DNA from: Brachybacterium epidermidis
GTDB taxonomy: Bacteria; Actinomycetota; Actinomycetes; Actinomycetales; Dermabacteraceae
Length of the DNA: 50,754 nucleotides
NCBI RefSeq assembly: GCF_015209585.1
Contig: NZ_JADEYR010000019.1
Coordinates: 1-50,754 of the forward strand
Direction of reading: 5' to 3'
The notes beneath the pieces were generated by a model, which was given only the letters and a program-made list of their open reading frames with translations, was not told the DNA's origin and ran no database searches. Both the position numbers and the translations under genes were made by a program. Within the stretch, counting starts at the first letter, position 1; each line of letters starts with the position of its first letter. Shown here in pieces: positions 16,273 to 25,167 of the stretch.

Positions 16273-17028
16273 GTGACTGCGACGACGCTTCCGATCCCCA
16301 CCGACGACGGTGACCTGCCCGGCCTGCTGTGGCTGCCCCCGAACGAGGCTCGGGCCGACCGACCGGTTCCCGGTCTGGTGGTGCTGCAGGAAATCTTCGG
16401 ACTGTCCGCGTACCTGCAGCAGCGGTGCGCACAGCTGGCCGAGCTGGGCCGGGCGGTGCTGGCCCCACAGCTGTTCGCCCGGCTGGACCCCCCGGTGGTA
16501 GGCCTGCCCGACGGCGAGGACTTCGAGGCGTGGCTCGGGGAGGGCATCGCACTCACCCAGGCGCTGCCCTGGCAGCGAGCGGAGGCCGACGCCGTCGCGG
16601 CGCTCGAGGCGCTGCGCGGGCACGAGGCGGTCGATGCCGCGCACGTGGGGATCATGGGCTTCTGCTACGGGGGCGGGCTGGCCTTCGCCGCCGCTGCCAC
16701 GGCGCGCGAGCAGGGCCGCGCACCCGCGGTGCTGGTGAGCTACTACGGCTCCGCCCTGCCCACGCTGCTGGACCGGGCCGCCTCCGTGGACATGCCCTCC
16801 CTGCACCTGTTCGGCACGGACGATGCCTTCATACCCATGGAGCAGGTGGAGCAGATCCGCCAGGCGGTCACTGCCTCGGGGACGCGTGAACAGGTGCGGT
16901 TCGAGCTGCACGAGGGCGCGGGGCATGCCTTCGACAACCCGCACCCGGGCCTGCACCATGCACAGGCGGCAAAGCGGGCCTGGATGCAGACCAGGCAGTT
17001 CCTCGAGGAGGAACTGCCTGTCAGCTGA
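16273..17028 (+). CDS. Dienelactone hydrolase family protein
   Basis: 251 residues from the GTG at 16273; TACGCT at 16261-16266 lies 6 bases before it, suggesting a leaderless transcript. An ATG at 16237 in the same frame lacks a ribosome site. Alpha/beta hydrolase of the DLH type: nucleophile Cys in 'GIMGFCYGGG', Asp in 'HLFGTDDAFIP' and His in 'GAGHAFDN', with 'VVLQEIFGL' carrying the conserved Glu. Family members hydrolyse dienelactone or related esters; the true substrate is unknown. It is divergent from the acyl-CoA ligase. Confidence 0.88.
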   Translation: MTATTLPIPTDDGDLPGLLWLPPNEARADRPVPGLVVLQEIFGLSAYLQQRCAQLAELGRAVLAPQLFARLDPPVVGLPDGEDFEAWLGEGIALTQALPWQRAEADAVAALEALRGHEAVDAAHVGIMGFCYGGGLAFAAAATAREQGRAPAVLVSYYGSALPTLLDRAASVDMPSLHLFGTDDAFIPMEQVEQIRQAVTASGTREQVRFELHEGAGHAFDNPHPGLHHAQAAKRAWMQTRQFLEEELPVS

Positions 17029-17049
17029 ACGCTGGGCCGGTATGCCGGA

Positions 17050-17625
17050 TCAGCGACCCTTGGTGAGGATGTCCAGGGCGGCGCGGGCGCGGTCGAAGGG
17101 GACCTCGACCGTGTAGGAGCTCGCCTTCATGGTGGACTGCGAGTGGAAGTTGCGGTCCTGGCCCTGCGCCGCGAAGGCGATCAGACCGAAGATCGCACCC
17201 CAGACGGCGCCGAAGACGACCGCGCCCAGCACGGTGCCCAGGGAGCCGACCGGCACGAAGATCGCCATCAGCAGGCCGATCAGCAGGCCGAACCAGGCGC
17301 CGGAGCCGGCGCCGAACAGGGCGGCCTTGCCGTAGCTCATCCGGCCGCGCACGATCTCCACGCTCTTGAGGTCGTGGCCCACGATGCGCGTGGCGCCCAC
17401 CTCGAAGCCGGAGTCGGAGAGCAGGTCGACGGCGGCCTGGGCGTCGCTGTAGTCGGAGAAGTCGGCGATCGTGGTCATCGACGGGGTGGCGGTGAAGCCG
17501 GCATCGTCGGTGTTGGCGGCCTGGGCCTGCTGCACGTGGTCGCGGTCCAGGGGCTGGGCGTCTGAGGGCCGGCCTGCGCTGTGCCAGCCGTGGGGCTGCG
17601 GGGTCTGGTTCTGGGCCTGGGTCAT
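17050..17625 (-). CDS. General stress protein 17M-like membrane protein
   Basis: 191 residues. A Gln/Pro-rich N-terminus precedes the stress-protein 17M-type domain (about 50-95: 'ADFSDYSDAQAAVDLLSDSGFEV' and 'IVGHDLKSVE'), then two glycine-rich membrane helices (about 105-155) and a C-terminal domain ('SSYTVEVPFDRARAALDIL') that resembles the first in fold. Similar proteins are induced in general stress; the function is unknown. It is divergent from a MarR gene, with a likely operator between them. ATG at 17625 with GGAGACC upstream. Confidence 0.8.
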   Translation of the reverse strand: MTQAQNQTPQPHGWHSAGRPSDAQPLDRDHVQQAQAANTDDAGFTATPSMTTIADFSDYSDAQAAVDLLSDSGFEVGATRIVGHDLKSVEIVRGRMSYGKAALFGAGSGAWFGLLIGLLMAIFVPVGSLGTVLGAVVFGAVWGAIFGLIAFAAQGQDRNFHSQSTMKASSYTVEVPFDRARAALDILTKGR

Positions 17626-17690
17626 GAGGTCTCCTTCGGTGATGACGGGGGCGGCAGGAGTCGCCGCGGAGCGTCACACAACGATAGTTT

Positions 17691-17707
17691 GATTGTATAA
17701 ACCAATC
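17691..17707 (+). promoter_or_regulatory. Probable MarR operator in the divergent promoter
   Basis: A perfect dyad GATTG-N7-CAATC in a sharply AT-rich patch between the stress-protein and MarR genes. MarR proteins bind such dyads, so it may control both genes; the spacer TATAAAC could overlap a -10 box. Confidence 0.55.
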
Positions 17708-17759
17708 TTCAGGCATGTCAAAGTGAGCAATCAACGATCGGTATCGGGAGGAACGCACG

Positions 17760-18275
17760 ATGGGATGCACCCGTGCGGCTGCAGGCGTCGATCCAGGCAC
17801 GAGAGCGGGGGGTGAGGCGGTGCGAGCATCTGTCGCACGTGAACTGCGTCGCACCGTGGCGGAGATCCAGCGGTGGACCCAGCGCTGGCTGCACCGGCGC
17901 ACCGGCACCTCGCTCTCCCCCAACGAGACCCATCTGCTGGGCCACCTGGACATCGCCGGGCCGCAGCGCATGAGCGGGCTGGCCGCCTGGCAAAACGTGG
18001 ACAAGTCCACGATGACGATGCAGATCAAGAGCCTGGTGGAGCGCGGCTTCGTGGAGCGCAGGCCCGATCCGGCCGATCGCCGGGCCGCGATCGTGGCCCT
18101 CACGCCGGCCGGGCGCGATGTGCTGGCCGCCTACGCGGACCGTGCATCGGCGATCCTCTGCGATGCGCTGCAGGACTGGACCGAGGAGGACCTTCGCCGC
18201 TTCAGCCATGACCTCGCCCGGTTCGCCGGGGACCTCGAGGGCGCCCTCGTCCAGGACGTCGAGCACCGCCTCTGA
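17760..18275 (+). CDS. MarR-family transcriptional regulator
   Basis: 171 residues. Winged HTH: 'LSPNETHLLGHLDIAGPQRM', recognition region 'LAAWQNVDKSTMTMQIKSLVERGFV', then the wing 'ERRPDPADRRAAIVALTPAGR', the classic MarR 'DxRDxR'-like motif, with long flanking dimerisation helices. ATG at 17760 after GGGAGGA. It probably represses itself and the divergent stress-protein gene through the dyad at 17691-17707; the ligand is unknown. Confidence 0.9.
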   Translation: MGCTRAAAGVDPGTRAGGEAVRASVARELRRTVAEIQRWTQRWLHRRTGTSLSPNETHLLGHLDIAGPQRMSGLAAWQNVDKSTMTMQIKSLVERGFVERRPDPADRRAAIVALTPAGRDVLAAYADRASAILCDALQDWTEEDLRRFSHDLARFAGDLEGALVQDVEHRL

Positions 18276-18295
18276 GGCCGGACCCGGCCGACTGC

Positions 18296-19573
18296 TCAGC
18301 CCCGGCCGGACCCCGCAGCATCCGCGAGTGCGCTCTGGTAGCCCGCCAGATCCGAGGCACCGGTGGTGAACTGGCTGGTCGCCTCGCTGATCGCGGTCAG
18401 CCACGCCACGGAGGTGGCAGCACCGTGCGCGATCGAGGAGCAGATGGCATCCTGCGCGAAGGAGGTCAGGGCGCCCTGCATGTACTCGCTGAACTCGGCG
18501 GTGTCCACGTCGGTGCGCGCCGGGATGGCCCCCTTGGCGAGACTGAGCGCGAGCTGCCCGTCGACGGAGGAGACCGTCTCCAGCCACGCCCTGGCCCCGT
18601 CGGGGTGGGATGCGCCCTCCGGCAGGGTGAACGAGTCCGCCAGGAAGCCGAACACCTTCTCCCTGCCCGGCAGCTCGAAGGCCACGAAATCCTCGCCCAA
18701 GACCAGCTGCGCCTGTTCGAACGCGGCGATGGCCCAGTCCCCCATCACGTTGTACCCGGCCGCGCCGTCGATGACCTGCTGGGTGGCTCCCGGCCAGTCG
18801 AGGTCGTCGCGGTCGGGGTTGGTGTGACCGATCATGGCCTCGAACCTCTCCAGTGCGGCGGTCACCTCGGCACCGTCCCAGGCGGTGGCCCCGTCGAAGA
18901 GGCCGTTGTAGGCATCGGCGCCCAGCTGGGCCATCAGCACCGCCTCGAGCAGGTGCACCTGGGTCCAGGTCGTCCCCACCGACAGCGGCGTGACGCCGGC
19001 GCCCTGGAGCCTCTGGAGCTGCTCGAGGAACTCGTCCAGCGAGGCCGGCGGGCTGGAGGTGTCGATCCCGGCGTCGTTCAGCACCGTGGCGGAGCCCCAC
19101 ACCATGTTGGACCGATGGATATTCGAGGGGATCGAGTAGATCGCCTGATCCACGCTCAGGCGCGCCAGCAGCCTCTCGGGGATGGCGTCGCGCAGCCCGA
19201 ACTCGTCCAGCAGCGCCGAGACGTCCTGGATCTGGCCCGCCTCGATGTAGTCGTTGAGCTCGGCGCCGGCATGGGCCTGGAAGGTTTCCGGCGGGTCGCC
19301 GGCTCGAAGTCGGGACTGCAGCAGGTCCTTGGCGGCGGAGCCGGCGCCGCCGGCCACCGCGCCGTTGACGAACTCGACGTCCGGGTGCTGGGTCGCGAAC
19401 ACCTCCACCAGGGCGTCGAGCCCGGCCTTCTCGGATCCCTGCGCCCACCAGGTGAAGACCTCGACGGAGGTCTGGGCCGCGGTGCCGCTGCCCGTGCTGT
19501 CCTCACCGCAGGCAGCCATCGTGCCGACTGAGATGAGCGCGGGGAGGGCGAGCAGGGGCCTGCGCTGGATCAA
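18296..19573 (-). CDS. ABC transporter sugar-binding lipoprotein
   Basis: 425 residues from a TTG at 19573 with AAGGAG 10 bases upstream. Signal peptide plus lipobox 'VGTMAACG' makes it a membrane-anchored lipoprotein. The body is a cluster-B/family 1 extracellular binding protein: 'VFTWWAQGSEKAGLDALVEV', 'HPDVEFVNGAVAGG', 'QAHAGAELNDYIEAGQIQDV', 'IPSNIHRSNMVW' and 'AFELPGREKVFGFLADSFTL'. It resembles glucose/mannose-type binding proteins. No intact permease or ATPase gene adjoins it; the only permease trace is the remnant at 22285-22482. It follows a Gfo/Idh oxidoreductase and ROK gene on the same strand, so it probably belongs to a reshuffled sugar-uptake locus. Confidence 0.88.
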   Translation of the reverse strand: MIQRRPLLALPALISVGTMAACGEDSTGSGTAAQTSVEVFTWWAQGSEKAGLDALVEVFATQHPDVEFVNGAVAGGAGSAAKDLLQSRLRAGDPPETFQAHAGAELNDYIEAGQIQDVSALLDEFGLRDAIPERLLARLSVDQAIYSIPSNIHRSNMVWGSATVLNDAGIDTSSPPASLDEFLEQLQRLQGAGVTPLSVGTTWTQVHLLEAVLMAQLGADAYNGLFDGATAWDGAEVTAALERFEAMIGHTNPDRDDLDWPGATQQVIDGAAGYNVMGDWAIAAFEQAQLVLGEDFVAFELPGREKVFGFLADSFTLPEGASHPDGARAWLETVSSVDGQLALSLAKGAIPARTDVDTAEFSEYMQGALTSFAQDAICSSIAHGAATSVAWLTAISEATSQFTTGASDLAGYQSALADAAGSGRG

Positions 19574-19697
19574 CTGAACCGATCTCCTTCGGACCGCGCG
19601 AGGGTGGGCAGCGGGCTGGCGTGAATGTCGCGCACATGGGCGCATCGAGGCGCCCCGGCGGGCCCTCCCGCACGAGGGCACGTCGCGCGCTGAGCTC

Positions 19698-20804
19698 TCA
19701 GAGCTCGAGCGCGACCTCGCCGCCCTGCTTCGCGGAGGCGTAGCAGGCATCGAGGATGCGTGCGCGGCGCAGAGCCTCCACGCCGACGTGCTGGCCAGGC
19801 TCACCCGTGCGCACCTTCTCCAGGAAGTTCGCGACCGCCGCGGCATGCTTGCCGTGCTCGCCCACTTCCGGTCGCAGTTCGGCGGGCAGCCCCTGGACCT
19901 CGGTCCATACGTTCAGACGCTGATAAGGGTGGCGGGGGTCGCCGCCCCATTCCACGCTGGCCCCACCCTCGGAGCCGTAGAGGGTGACGTACACCTGGTC
20001 GTAGGGGATCCACTGCGCCCAGCTGGTCTCCAGCAGCAGGGTGCCGCCGCCCTCCATCCGCAGGAACGCCGAGGCCAGGTCCTCCACCTCGAAGGGGACG
20101 TCCTCCACCGCGGAGGAGGTCTGGAAGGAGCTGCCGCCCCGTCCGCGCGGACCGACCGGGGCATGGGTGGCGGCTGAGACCGCCGTGACCTTCGGCTCCC
20201 CCATCAGGTGCAGCGACATGTCCAGCATGTGCACGCCGATGTCCATCAGCGCTCCACCACCGGCACTGGCGGCGCTGGTGAACCAGGTGCCCATGCCGGG
20301 GATGCCCTTGCGGCGCAGCCAGCCCGTCTTGGCGTAGTAGATCTCCCCCAGCCCTCCGGACTCGACCACCTCGCGCAGGGCGGTGACGTCACCGCGCTGG
20401 CGGTGGTTGAAGGCGATGTCCAGCACCTTCCCGGTGCGACGGGCTGTCTCGACCATGGTGGCGGCCGCCTGCCCTGTCTCAGCCATCGGCTTCTCGCACA
20501 GCACGTGCAGGCCGGCCTCGAGGGCCTGCACGGTCATCGGGGCGTGCAGGAAGGTGGGGGTGGCGATGGAGACCACGTCCAGGTGGGCCTCGGCGAGCAT
20601 GGTGGTGTAGTCCGGGTACCGGCCCTCGATGCCGTGCTGGTCACCCAGCTGGTCCAGCAGGTGCTGCTCCTTGCCGGAGATCGCCACCAGATCCACCGTC
20701 GGGTCGGTGGCGTAGGCATCGATGTGCTGCCGCCCGGCCCAGCCCAGTCCGATCACCCCCGCGCGCAGCTTCGGGGTGTCGGCGGTGCGGTCGGTCGCGG
20801 TCAT
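19698..20804 (-). CDS. Gfo/Idh/MocA family oxidoreductase
   Basis: 368 residues from the ATG at 20804 with AGGAG 8 bases upstream. N-terminal Rossmann fold 'RAGVIGLGWAGRQHIDAY' binds NAD(P); 'CEKPMAETGQAA' is the conserved EKP motif with the catalytic Lys; 'GGGALMDIGVHMLDMSLHLM' carries the conserved 'GGG..D.G.H..D' substrate-binding motif. The enzymes oxidise sugars or inositols. The gene lies between a ROK repressor and a sugar-binding protein, so a sugar-derived substrate is likely, but the exact one is not readable. Confidence 0.9.
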   Translation of the reverse strand: MTATDRTADTPKLRAGVIGLGWAGRQHIDAYATDPTVDLVAISGKEQHLLDQLGDQHGIEGRYPDYTTMLAEAHLDVVSIATPTFLHAPMTVQALEAGLHVLCEKPMAETGQAAATMVETARRTGKVLDIAFNHRQRGDVTALREVVESGGLGEIYYAKTGWLRRKGIPGMGTWFTSAASAGGGALMDIGVHMLDMSLHLMGEPKVTAVSAATHAPVGPRGRGGSSFQTSSAVEDVPFEVEDLASAFLRMEGGGTLLLETSWAQWIPYDQVYVTLYGSEGGASVEWGGDPRHPYQRLNVWTEVQGLPAELRPEVGEHGKHAAAVANFLEKVRTGEPGQHVGVEALRRARILDACYASAKQGGEVALEL

Positions 20805-20884
20805 GGGGGTGCTCCTGGGGTGGGTGCTCGCGTGCGATGACACCACCCTAGGGTCCGTTCCAAGGGTTCCGCACCAGGTGGGCC

Positions 20885-22174
20885 TCATCCTTGGTCGAGG
20901 TATTCCAGCGGATCCTCACGCAGGCGGGCCAGGGCCAGCTCGATCGCACCGCGCACCACCACCTCGGAGCCGTGCATGCTGGCCACCAGGCGCGGGTGGG
21001 GTGGTCCGGTGAGGGCCGGGATCCTGGTGCGCGCGCGTTCCAGCACGGGCTCGACGGCATCGGCGATGGCACCGGCCACCACCACCGTCTCCACCCCCAG
21101 CAGGCTCGCCAGGATCACGGCGATCCGGGCCAGGCGGTCGCCGATGCGCTCCATCACGGCTCGTGCGAGCTCGTCCCCGCGGTCGGCCGCGGCGAACACG
21201 TCCACCGCCGTGATCCGCTCGGCGCTGATGCGAGCCAGCTCCGAGCGCGCGGCCACCCCTGCACCGTCGTCGAGCGCGCCGTCCCCGGCGAGCGCCTCGA
21301 GGGACCAGCGGCGCGCGAGCGCGGCCACGCCGTCGGCACCCCGCTCGTCGTCGAGGGCCACGTCGAGGAACCGCATCTCGCCCGCACCCCCGGAAGCTCC
21401 GCGCAGCAGGCGCCCGTCCACGATCAGACCGGCGCCGAACCGCTCCCCCATCAGCAGGGTCGCCACGTGCGACCCGATGCCCCCGGCGTGCTCGGCGATC
21501 GCGGCGAGGTTCGCATCGTTCTCCACCAGCACAGCGCCCCCCGCAGCGGCGCGCTGCGTAGGAGACCCGGGCCCGGCCCCGGGGTTGCCGTCCTGGGGCA
21601 CGGTGCCCAGGGCGTCGACGAACCCGGGGTTCATCCGCTGCCAGAAGTCGTCGTCGTGCGGGGAGCGTCCGTGCTGGTCCACGGGGGCCGGGACCCCGAC
21701 CACGGTGAGCACGCGCGGCGTGCCAGGCACGCCGGCACGCGCGAGCACGCGGTCGATCAGCGCAGTCACCATGGCGGTGCGGTCGGCCGACGGATCAGGC
21801 TCGGCCTGGTCGATCGGGTGATGCACGGTCGCCAGGGTGCGCCCGCACAGATCGGCCACCCGGGCAGTGAGGGTGTGCTCCCCTGCGTCGACGCCCGCCA
21901 GCACGGCGGCAGCGGATCGCAGGGCGTAGCGCCGGGCGGGCCGTCCGCGCTGCGCGGACCCGCCGGCGGGCGCTCCGTCGACCTGCTCGAGCCAGCCCGC
22001 GCTCACCAGCTCGGCGCACACCCCGAGCACGGTGGCGCGGGTGAGGCCGGTGGCGGCCATGGCATCGGCGGCGGTGAACGCGGCACCCCGCAGGGCCAGG
22101 CGCAGCAGGGCCTGCCGGTTGGCGCGGCGCATCAGCTGCGGGGAACTGGCACCGCGACCTTGGTCCTTTGACAC
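20885..22174 (-). CDS. ROK-family transcriptional repressor
   Basis: 429 residues from a GTG at 22174 preceded by GGGAGGTG. An N-terminal winged HTH (about 10-75: 'LMRRANRQALLRLALRG', 'TAADAMAATGLTRATVLGVC') is joined to a ROK sugar-kinase-like domain with 'VLAGVDAGEHTLTARVADL' and 'LLMGERFGAGLIVDGRLLRG'. The ROK zinc motif (CxCGxxGC) is not visible, so zinc binding may be lost or divergent. It would repress the sugar genes around it in response to a sugar, probably acting at the divergent region towards the permease remnant and GH13 gene. Confidence 0.88.
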   Translation of the reverse strand: MSKDQGRGASSPQLMRRANRQALLRLALRGAAFTAADAMAATGLTRATVLGVCAELVSAGWLEQVDGAPAGGSAQRGRPARRYALRSAAAVLAGVDAGEHTLTARVADLCGRTLATVHHPIDQAEPDPSADRTAMVTALIDRVLARAGVPGTPRVLTVVGVPAPVDQHGRSPHDDDFWQRMNPGFVDALGTVPQDGNPGAGPGSPTQRAAAGGAVLVENDANLAAIAEHAGGIGSHVATLLMGERFGAGLIVDGRLLRGASGGAGEMRFLDVALDDERGADGVAALARRWSLEALAGDGALDDGAGVAARSELARISAERITAVDVFAAADRGDELARAVMERIGDRLARIAVILASLLGVETVVVAGAIADAVEPVLERARTRIPALTGPPHPRLVASMHGSEVVVRGAIELALARLREDPLEYLDQG

Positions 22175-22284
22175 CGTTGGGCACCTCCCCCATACTTTTC
22201 GATAAGGCTTAAATATATTGCCTGTACGTCCATCGTCGCACCGGAGCCCCCGCTGCGCACCCCCTTTGCGAAGGAGAGACGTCG
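22175..22284 (+). promoter_or_regulatory. Divergent promoter region with probable ROK operator
   Basis: 110 bases between the ROK gene and the permease remnant. The segment 22195-22222 ('TTTTCGATAAGGCTTAAAT' followed by ATATTGCC) is by far the most AT-rich part of this neighbourhood, as expected for a NagC/Mlc-type ROK binding site and promoter. AAGGAGAG at 22271-22278 is the ribosome site of the next frame. Confidence 0.4.
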
Positions 22285-22482
22285 TTGTCATCCTCGACCG
22301 GCTCGAGCCGGCCCCTCTCCCGCCGCTTCCCGGTGCTGCAGAACATGTTCCAGACCCAGTTCAGCAACAACTACAACGTGGCCTTCGCCTCCTACCTGAT
22401 GGCCATGGCGCCCGCGATCATCGTGTACCTGTTCGCGCAGCGCTGGGTGATGTCCGGCCTCACCCAGGGCGCCATCAAGTGA
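22285..22482 (+). pseudogene. Remnant of a MalG-type sugar ABC permease
   Basis: A 65-residue frame with a TTG start and a good ribosome site (AAGGAGAG). The last 46 residues ('LQNMFQTQFSNNYNVAFASY', then 'AIIVYLFAQRWVMSGLTQGA') are the normal C-terminus of MalG-type permeases of about 280 residues. The first 17 residues look like an authentic permease N-terminus, so an internal, in-frame deletion of about 210 residues is the simplest explanation. It cannot form a transporter, but its translation may still couple to the alpha-glucosidase gene 85 bases downstream. Confidence 0.78.
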
Positions 22483-22567
22483 TCGGCGGCGCGGCCGGGT
22501 ACACCCAGGCCGCGCCACCACCGCCCACGCACCCGAACCGAGCAACTGCACCCTGAGGAGTTCCCCC

Positions 22568-24259
22568 ATGTCCGAGCACCACTCCGTCGAGATCCCCCTG
22601 AGCGATGCCGACTGGTGGCGCCAGGCCGCCGTGTACCAGATCTACCCGCGCTCCTTCGCCGACGGCACGGCCGACGGCGTCGGTGATCTGACCGGGATCA
22701 TCTCCCGCATCGACTACCTGCGCTCCCTGAACGTGGACGCCGTGTGGCTGAGCCCGTTCTACCCCTCGGCGCTGGCCGATGGCGGGTACGACGTGGACGA
22801 CTACCGCGACGTGGACCCCCGCATCGGAACCCTCGAGCAGTTCGACGAGCTGGTGGACCTGCTGCACGGAGCCGGGATCCGCGTGATCGTGGACCTGGTG
22901 CCCAACCACTCCTCCGACCGCCACGCGTGGTTCCAGGAGGCGCTGGCCTCCCCGAAGGGCTCGAACGCCCGCGAGCGGTACATCTTCCGCGACGGCACCG
23001 GGCCGGACGGCTCCCTGCCGCCGGCGGACTGGGAGTCCATCTTCGGCGGGCCCGCCTGGACCCAGGTGGAGGACGGCCAGTGGTACCTGCACTCCTTCGC
23101 CCGCGAGCAGCCCGACTTCAACTGGGACCACCCCGAGGTGCGCGAGGACTTCCTGCACACCCTGCGGTTCTGGTCCGATCGCGGGGTGGACGGGTTCCGG
23201 GTGGACGTGGCCCAGGGGCTGGCCAAGGAGCTGCCGGAGCAGTTGCCCACCAAGGCGCAGCTCAAGGAGATGCCCAAGGACGGCACCCATCCCCTGTGGG
23301 ACCGCGACGACGTGCACCGGATCTACGCCGAGTGGCGCCGCGTGTTCAACGAGTACGATCCGCCGCGCATGGCGGTTGCGGAGGCCTGGGTGGACACCCC
23401 CGAGCGGCGCGCCAAGTACGCCACCCCGGACGGCCTGGGCCAGGCCTTCAACTTCGACCTGCTGGAGGCCGACTTCACGGCCGCCGACTTCCGCGAGGTG
23501 ATCGACTTCAGCCTCGAGCAAGTGGAGAAGACCGGCTCGACCACCACCTGGGTGCTGTCCAATCACGACCAGATCCGCCACGCCACCCGGTACGGTCTGC
23601 CACCGCGCAACGGCAGCCCCGACAAGCACGGCGCCGACTGGGTGATCGCCGGCGGTCCCGAGGAGCAGCTGGACCGGGAGCTGGGCATCCGCCGGGCGCG
23701 CGCGGCGACGATGCTGGAGCTGGCCCTGCCGGGCAGCGCCTACCTGTACCAGGGCGAGGAGCTGGGCCTGCACGAGGTGGCCGACATCCCCGACGAGCAT
23801 CGGCAGGACCCCGCCTTCTGGCGCACCACCCCGGAGAGCCGCAGCTTCGACGGCCTGGGCCGCGACGGCTGCCGGGTGCCGATTCCGTGGACCCGTGGAG
23901 GCTCCTCCTTCGGCTTCGGGGAGGACGGTGCGCACCTGCCCCAGCCCGGCTGGTTCGCCGAGCATGCGGTGGAGGCGCTGGACGGGGTGGCCGGCTCCAC
24001 CCTGGAGCTGTACCGCGAGGTGCTGGGACTGCGTCGAAAGCTGCAGGGCGCGGAGGAGCTGCGCTGGGACGAGTCGCTGTGCGGCCCGGACGTGCTGGCC
24101 TTCGACCGGCCCGGCGGCTGGCTGTCGGTGACGAACTTCGGTGAAGCGCCGGTGCCGCTGCCGGTGGGCGAGGTGCTCGCCTCCAGCATGCCGTTGGTCG
24201 GGGACGAGATCCCCGGGGCCACCACGGTGTGGCTGCGCCGCAGCGTACGGTCGTCCTGA
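22568..24259 (+). CDS. GH13 alpha-glucosidase (oligo-1,6-glucosidase type)
   Basis: 563 residues. Conserved GH13 regions in order: 'VDLVPNHSSDRH' (region I), 'DGFRVDVAQGL' with the nucleophile Asp near 213 (II), 'MAVAEAWVDT' with the acid Glu near 272 (III) and 'VLSNHDQIRH' with the transition-state Asp near 334 (IV). The start 'WWRQAAVYQIYPRSFADG' is typical of intracellular alpha-glucosidases of subfamilies GH13_23/30/31; no signal peptide is present. It would release glucose from imported oligosaccharides. ATG at 22568 with GAGGAG before it. It lies after the permease remnant in the locus controlled by the ROK repressor. Confidence 0.93.
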   Translation: MSEHHSVEIPLSDADWWRQAAVYQIYPRSFADGTADGVGDLTGIISRIDYLRSLNVDAVWLSPFYPSALADGGYDVDDYRDVDPRIGTLEQFDELVDLLHGAGIRVIVDLVPNHSSDRHAWFQEALASPKGSNARERYIFRDGTGPDGSLPPADWESIFGGPAWTQVEDGQWYLHSFAREQPDFNWDHPEVREDFLHTLRFWSDRGVDGFRVDVAQGLAKELPEQLPTKAQLKEMPKDGTHPLWDRDDVHRIYAEWRRVFNEYDPPRMAVAEAWVDTPERRAKYATPDGLGQAFNFDLLEADFTAADFREVIDFSLEQVEKTGSTTTWVLSNHDQIRHATRYGLPPRNGSPDKHGADWVIAGGPEEQLDRELGIRRARAATMLELALPGSAYLYQGEELGLHEVADIPDEHRQDPAFWRTTPESRSFDGLGRDGCRVPIPWTRGGSSFGFGEDGAHLPQPGWFAEHAVEALDGVAGSTLELYREVLGLRRKLQGAEELRWDESLCGPDVLAFDRPGGWLSVTNFGEAPVPLPVGEVLASSMPLVGDEIPGATTVWLRRSVRSS

Positions 24260-24286
24260 GGCAGAGGCCGTTTCGGCCGAGGCCGG

Positions 24287-25009
24287 TCAGCGGCGGTCCT
24301 GCTTGGCCAGCAGCTTCACCACGGCCTCTCCCACGCCGCTGGCACTGGTGGGGTTCTGGCCGGTGATGAGTCGATCGTCGACCACCACCTTGGAGGCCAT
24401 CGGCCGCAGCGCCTTGGTGTAGGTGGCGCCGCGCTCCTTCAGCCGCTCGTCCAGCCGGAAGGGGACCGCGTCGGCGCGGCTGGCGAGCTTCTCCTCGGGC
24501 CAGCTGTAACCGGTGACCTTGCGTCCGTCCAGGAAGGGGCGGCCGTCGGCACCGATCACCTCCGTGAGACCTGCCGGGCCATGGCAGACGGCTGCGACAA
24601 TCCCACCGTCGCCATCGGTGCGACGGATCCGCTCGGCAAGGGCCGCGGAGGTGGGGAAGTCGAACATGGTGCCGTGGCCGCCGGTGAGGTAGACGGCGTC
24701 GAAGGACTCATCGGCCAGGGACTCGATGCTCGGGGTGTCCTCCAGCAGATCCATGAAGGAGCGGTCTGCGTAGCGCTGCCCTGTTCCGCCCTGCTTGAGC
24801 ACCAGTGTGCCTAGGCTCTCGGGATCCAGGGGGACGCGGCCGCCGTCGATGCTGGCGATGACCACGTCGTGCCCGGCGCCGGTGACCACGTCGTAGAAGT
24901 GAGTGAGCTCGCCCAGCCACAGGCCGGTGCGGTACCCGACGGTCTCATAGGCCGCGGTGCTCGTGGTGACGGCCAGGATGCGCTTCGGGGTGGTGCTCTT
25001 GGGTGACAT
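24287..25009 (-). CDS. HSP31/DJ-1 superfamily protein (class I glutamine amidotransferase-like)
   Basis: 240 residues. The nucleophile elbow 'VAAVCHGPAGL' has the conserved Cys-His, with the partner Glu in 'LWLGELTHFYD', as in HSP31-like glyoxalase III/chaperone proteins. 'DAVYLTGGHGTMFDFP' is the second conserved block. It probably detoxifies methylglyoxal or acts as a stress chaperone/deglycase; which of these is open. ATG at 25009 with AGGGAGAAC before it. Convergent with the GH13 gene. Confidence 0.87.
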   Translation of the reverse strand: MSPKSTTPKRILAVTTSTAAYETVGYRTGLWLGELTHFYDVVTGAGHDVVIASIDGGRVPLDPESLGTLVLKQGGTGQRYADRSFMDLLEDTPSIESLADESFDAVYLTGGHGTMFDFPTSAALAERIRRTDGDGGIVAAVCHGPAGLTEVIGADGRPFLDGRKVTGYSWPEEKLASRADAVPFRLDERLKERGATYTKALRPMASKVVVDDRLITGQNPTSASGVGEAVVKLLAKQDRR

Positions 25010-25167
25010 GCGTGTTCTCCCTGACTCGGATGCGGGGGCTGCTGGGGCACGGCCGCCGCATGTTCGGGTGGATCAGGTGGTGATCATGCCATCTCGAGCT
25101 GGCCAGCTCATTCTGAATCGGCCCAGGTTTGATGCCGCTGCTGTTTGAGTCCGAGAGGATGGACAGC

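Noticed and set aside
18276-18295. A terminator between the MarR and binding-protein genes
   Set aside because: Only short GGCC/GGCC pairings exist in the 20-base gap; too weak to call.
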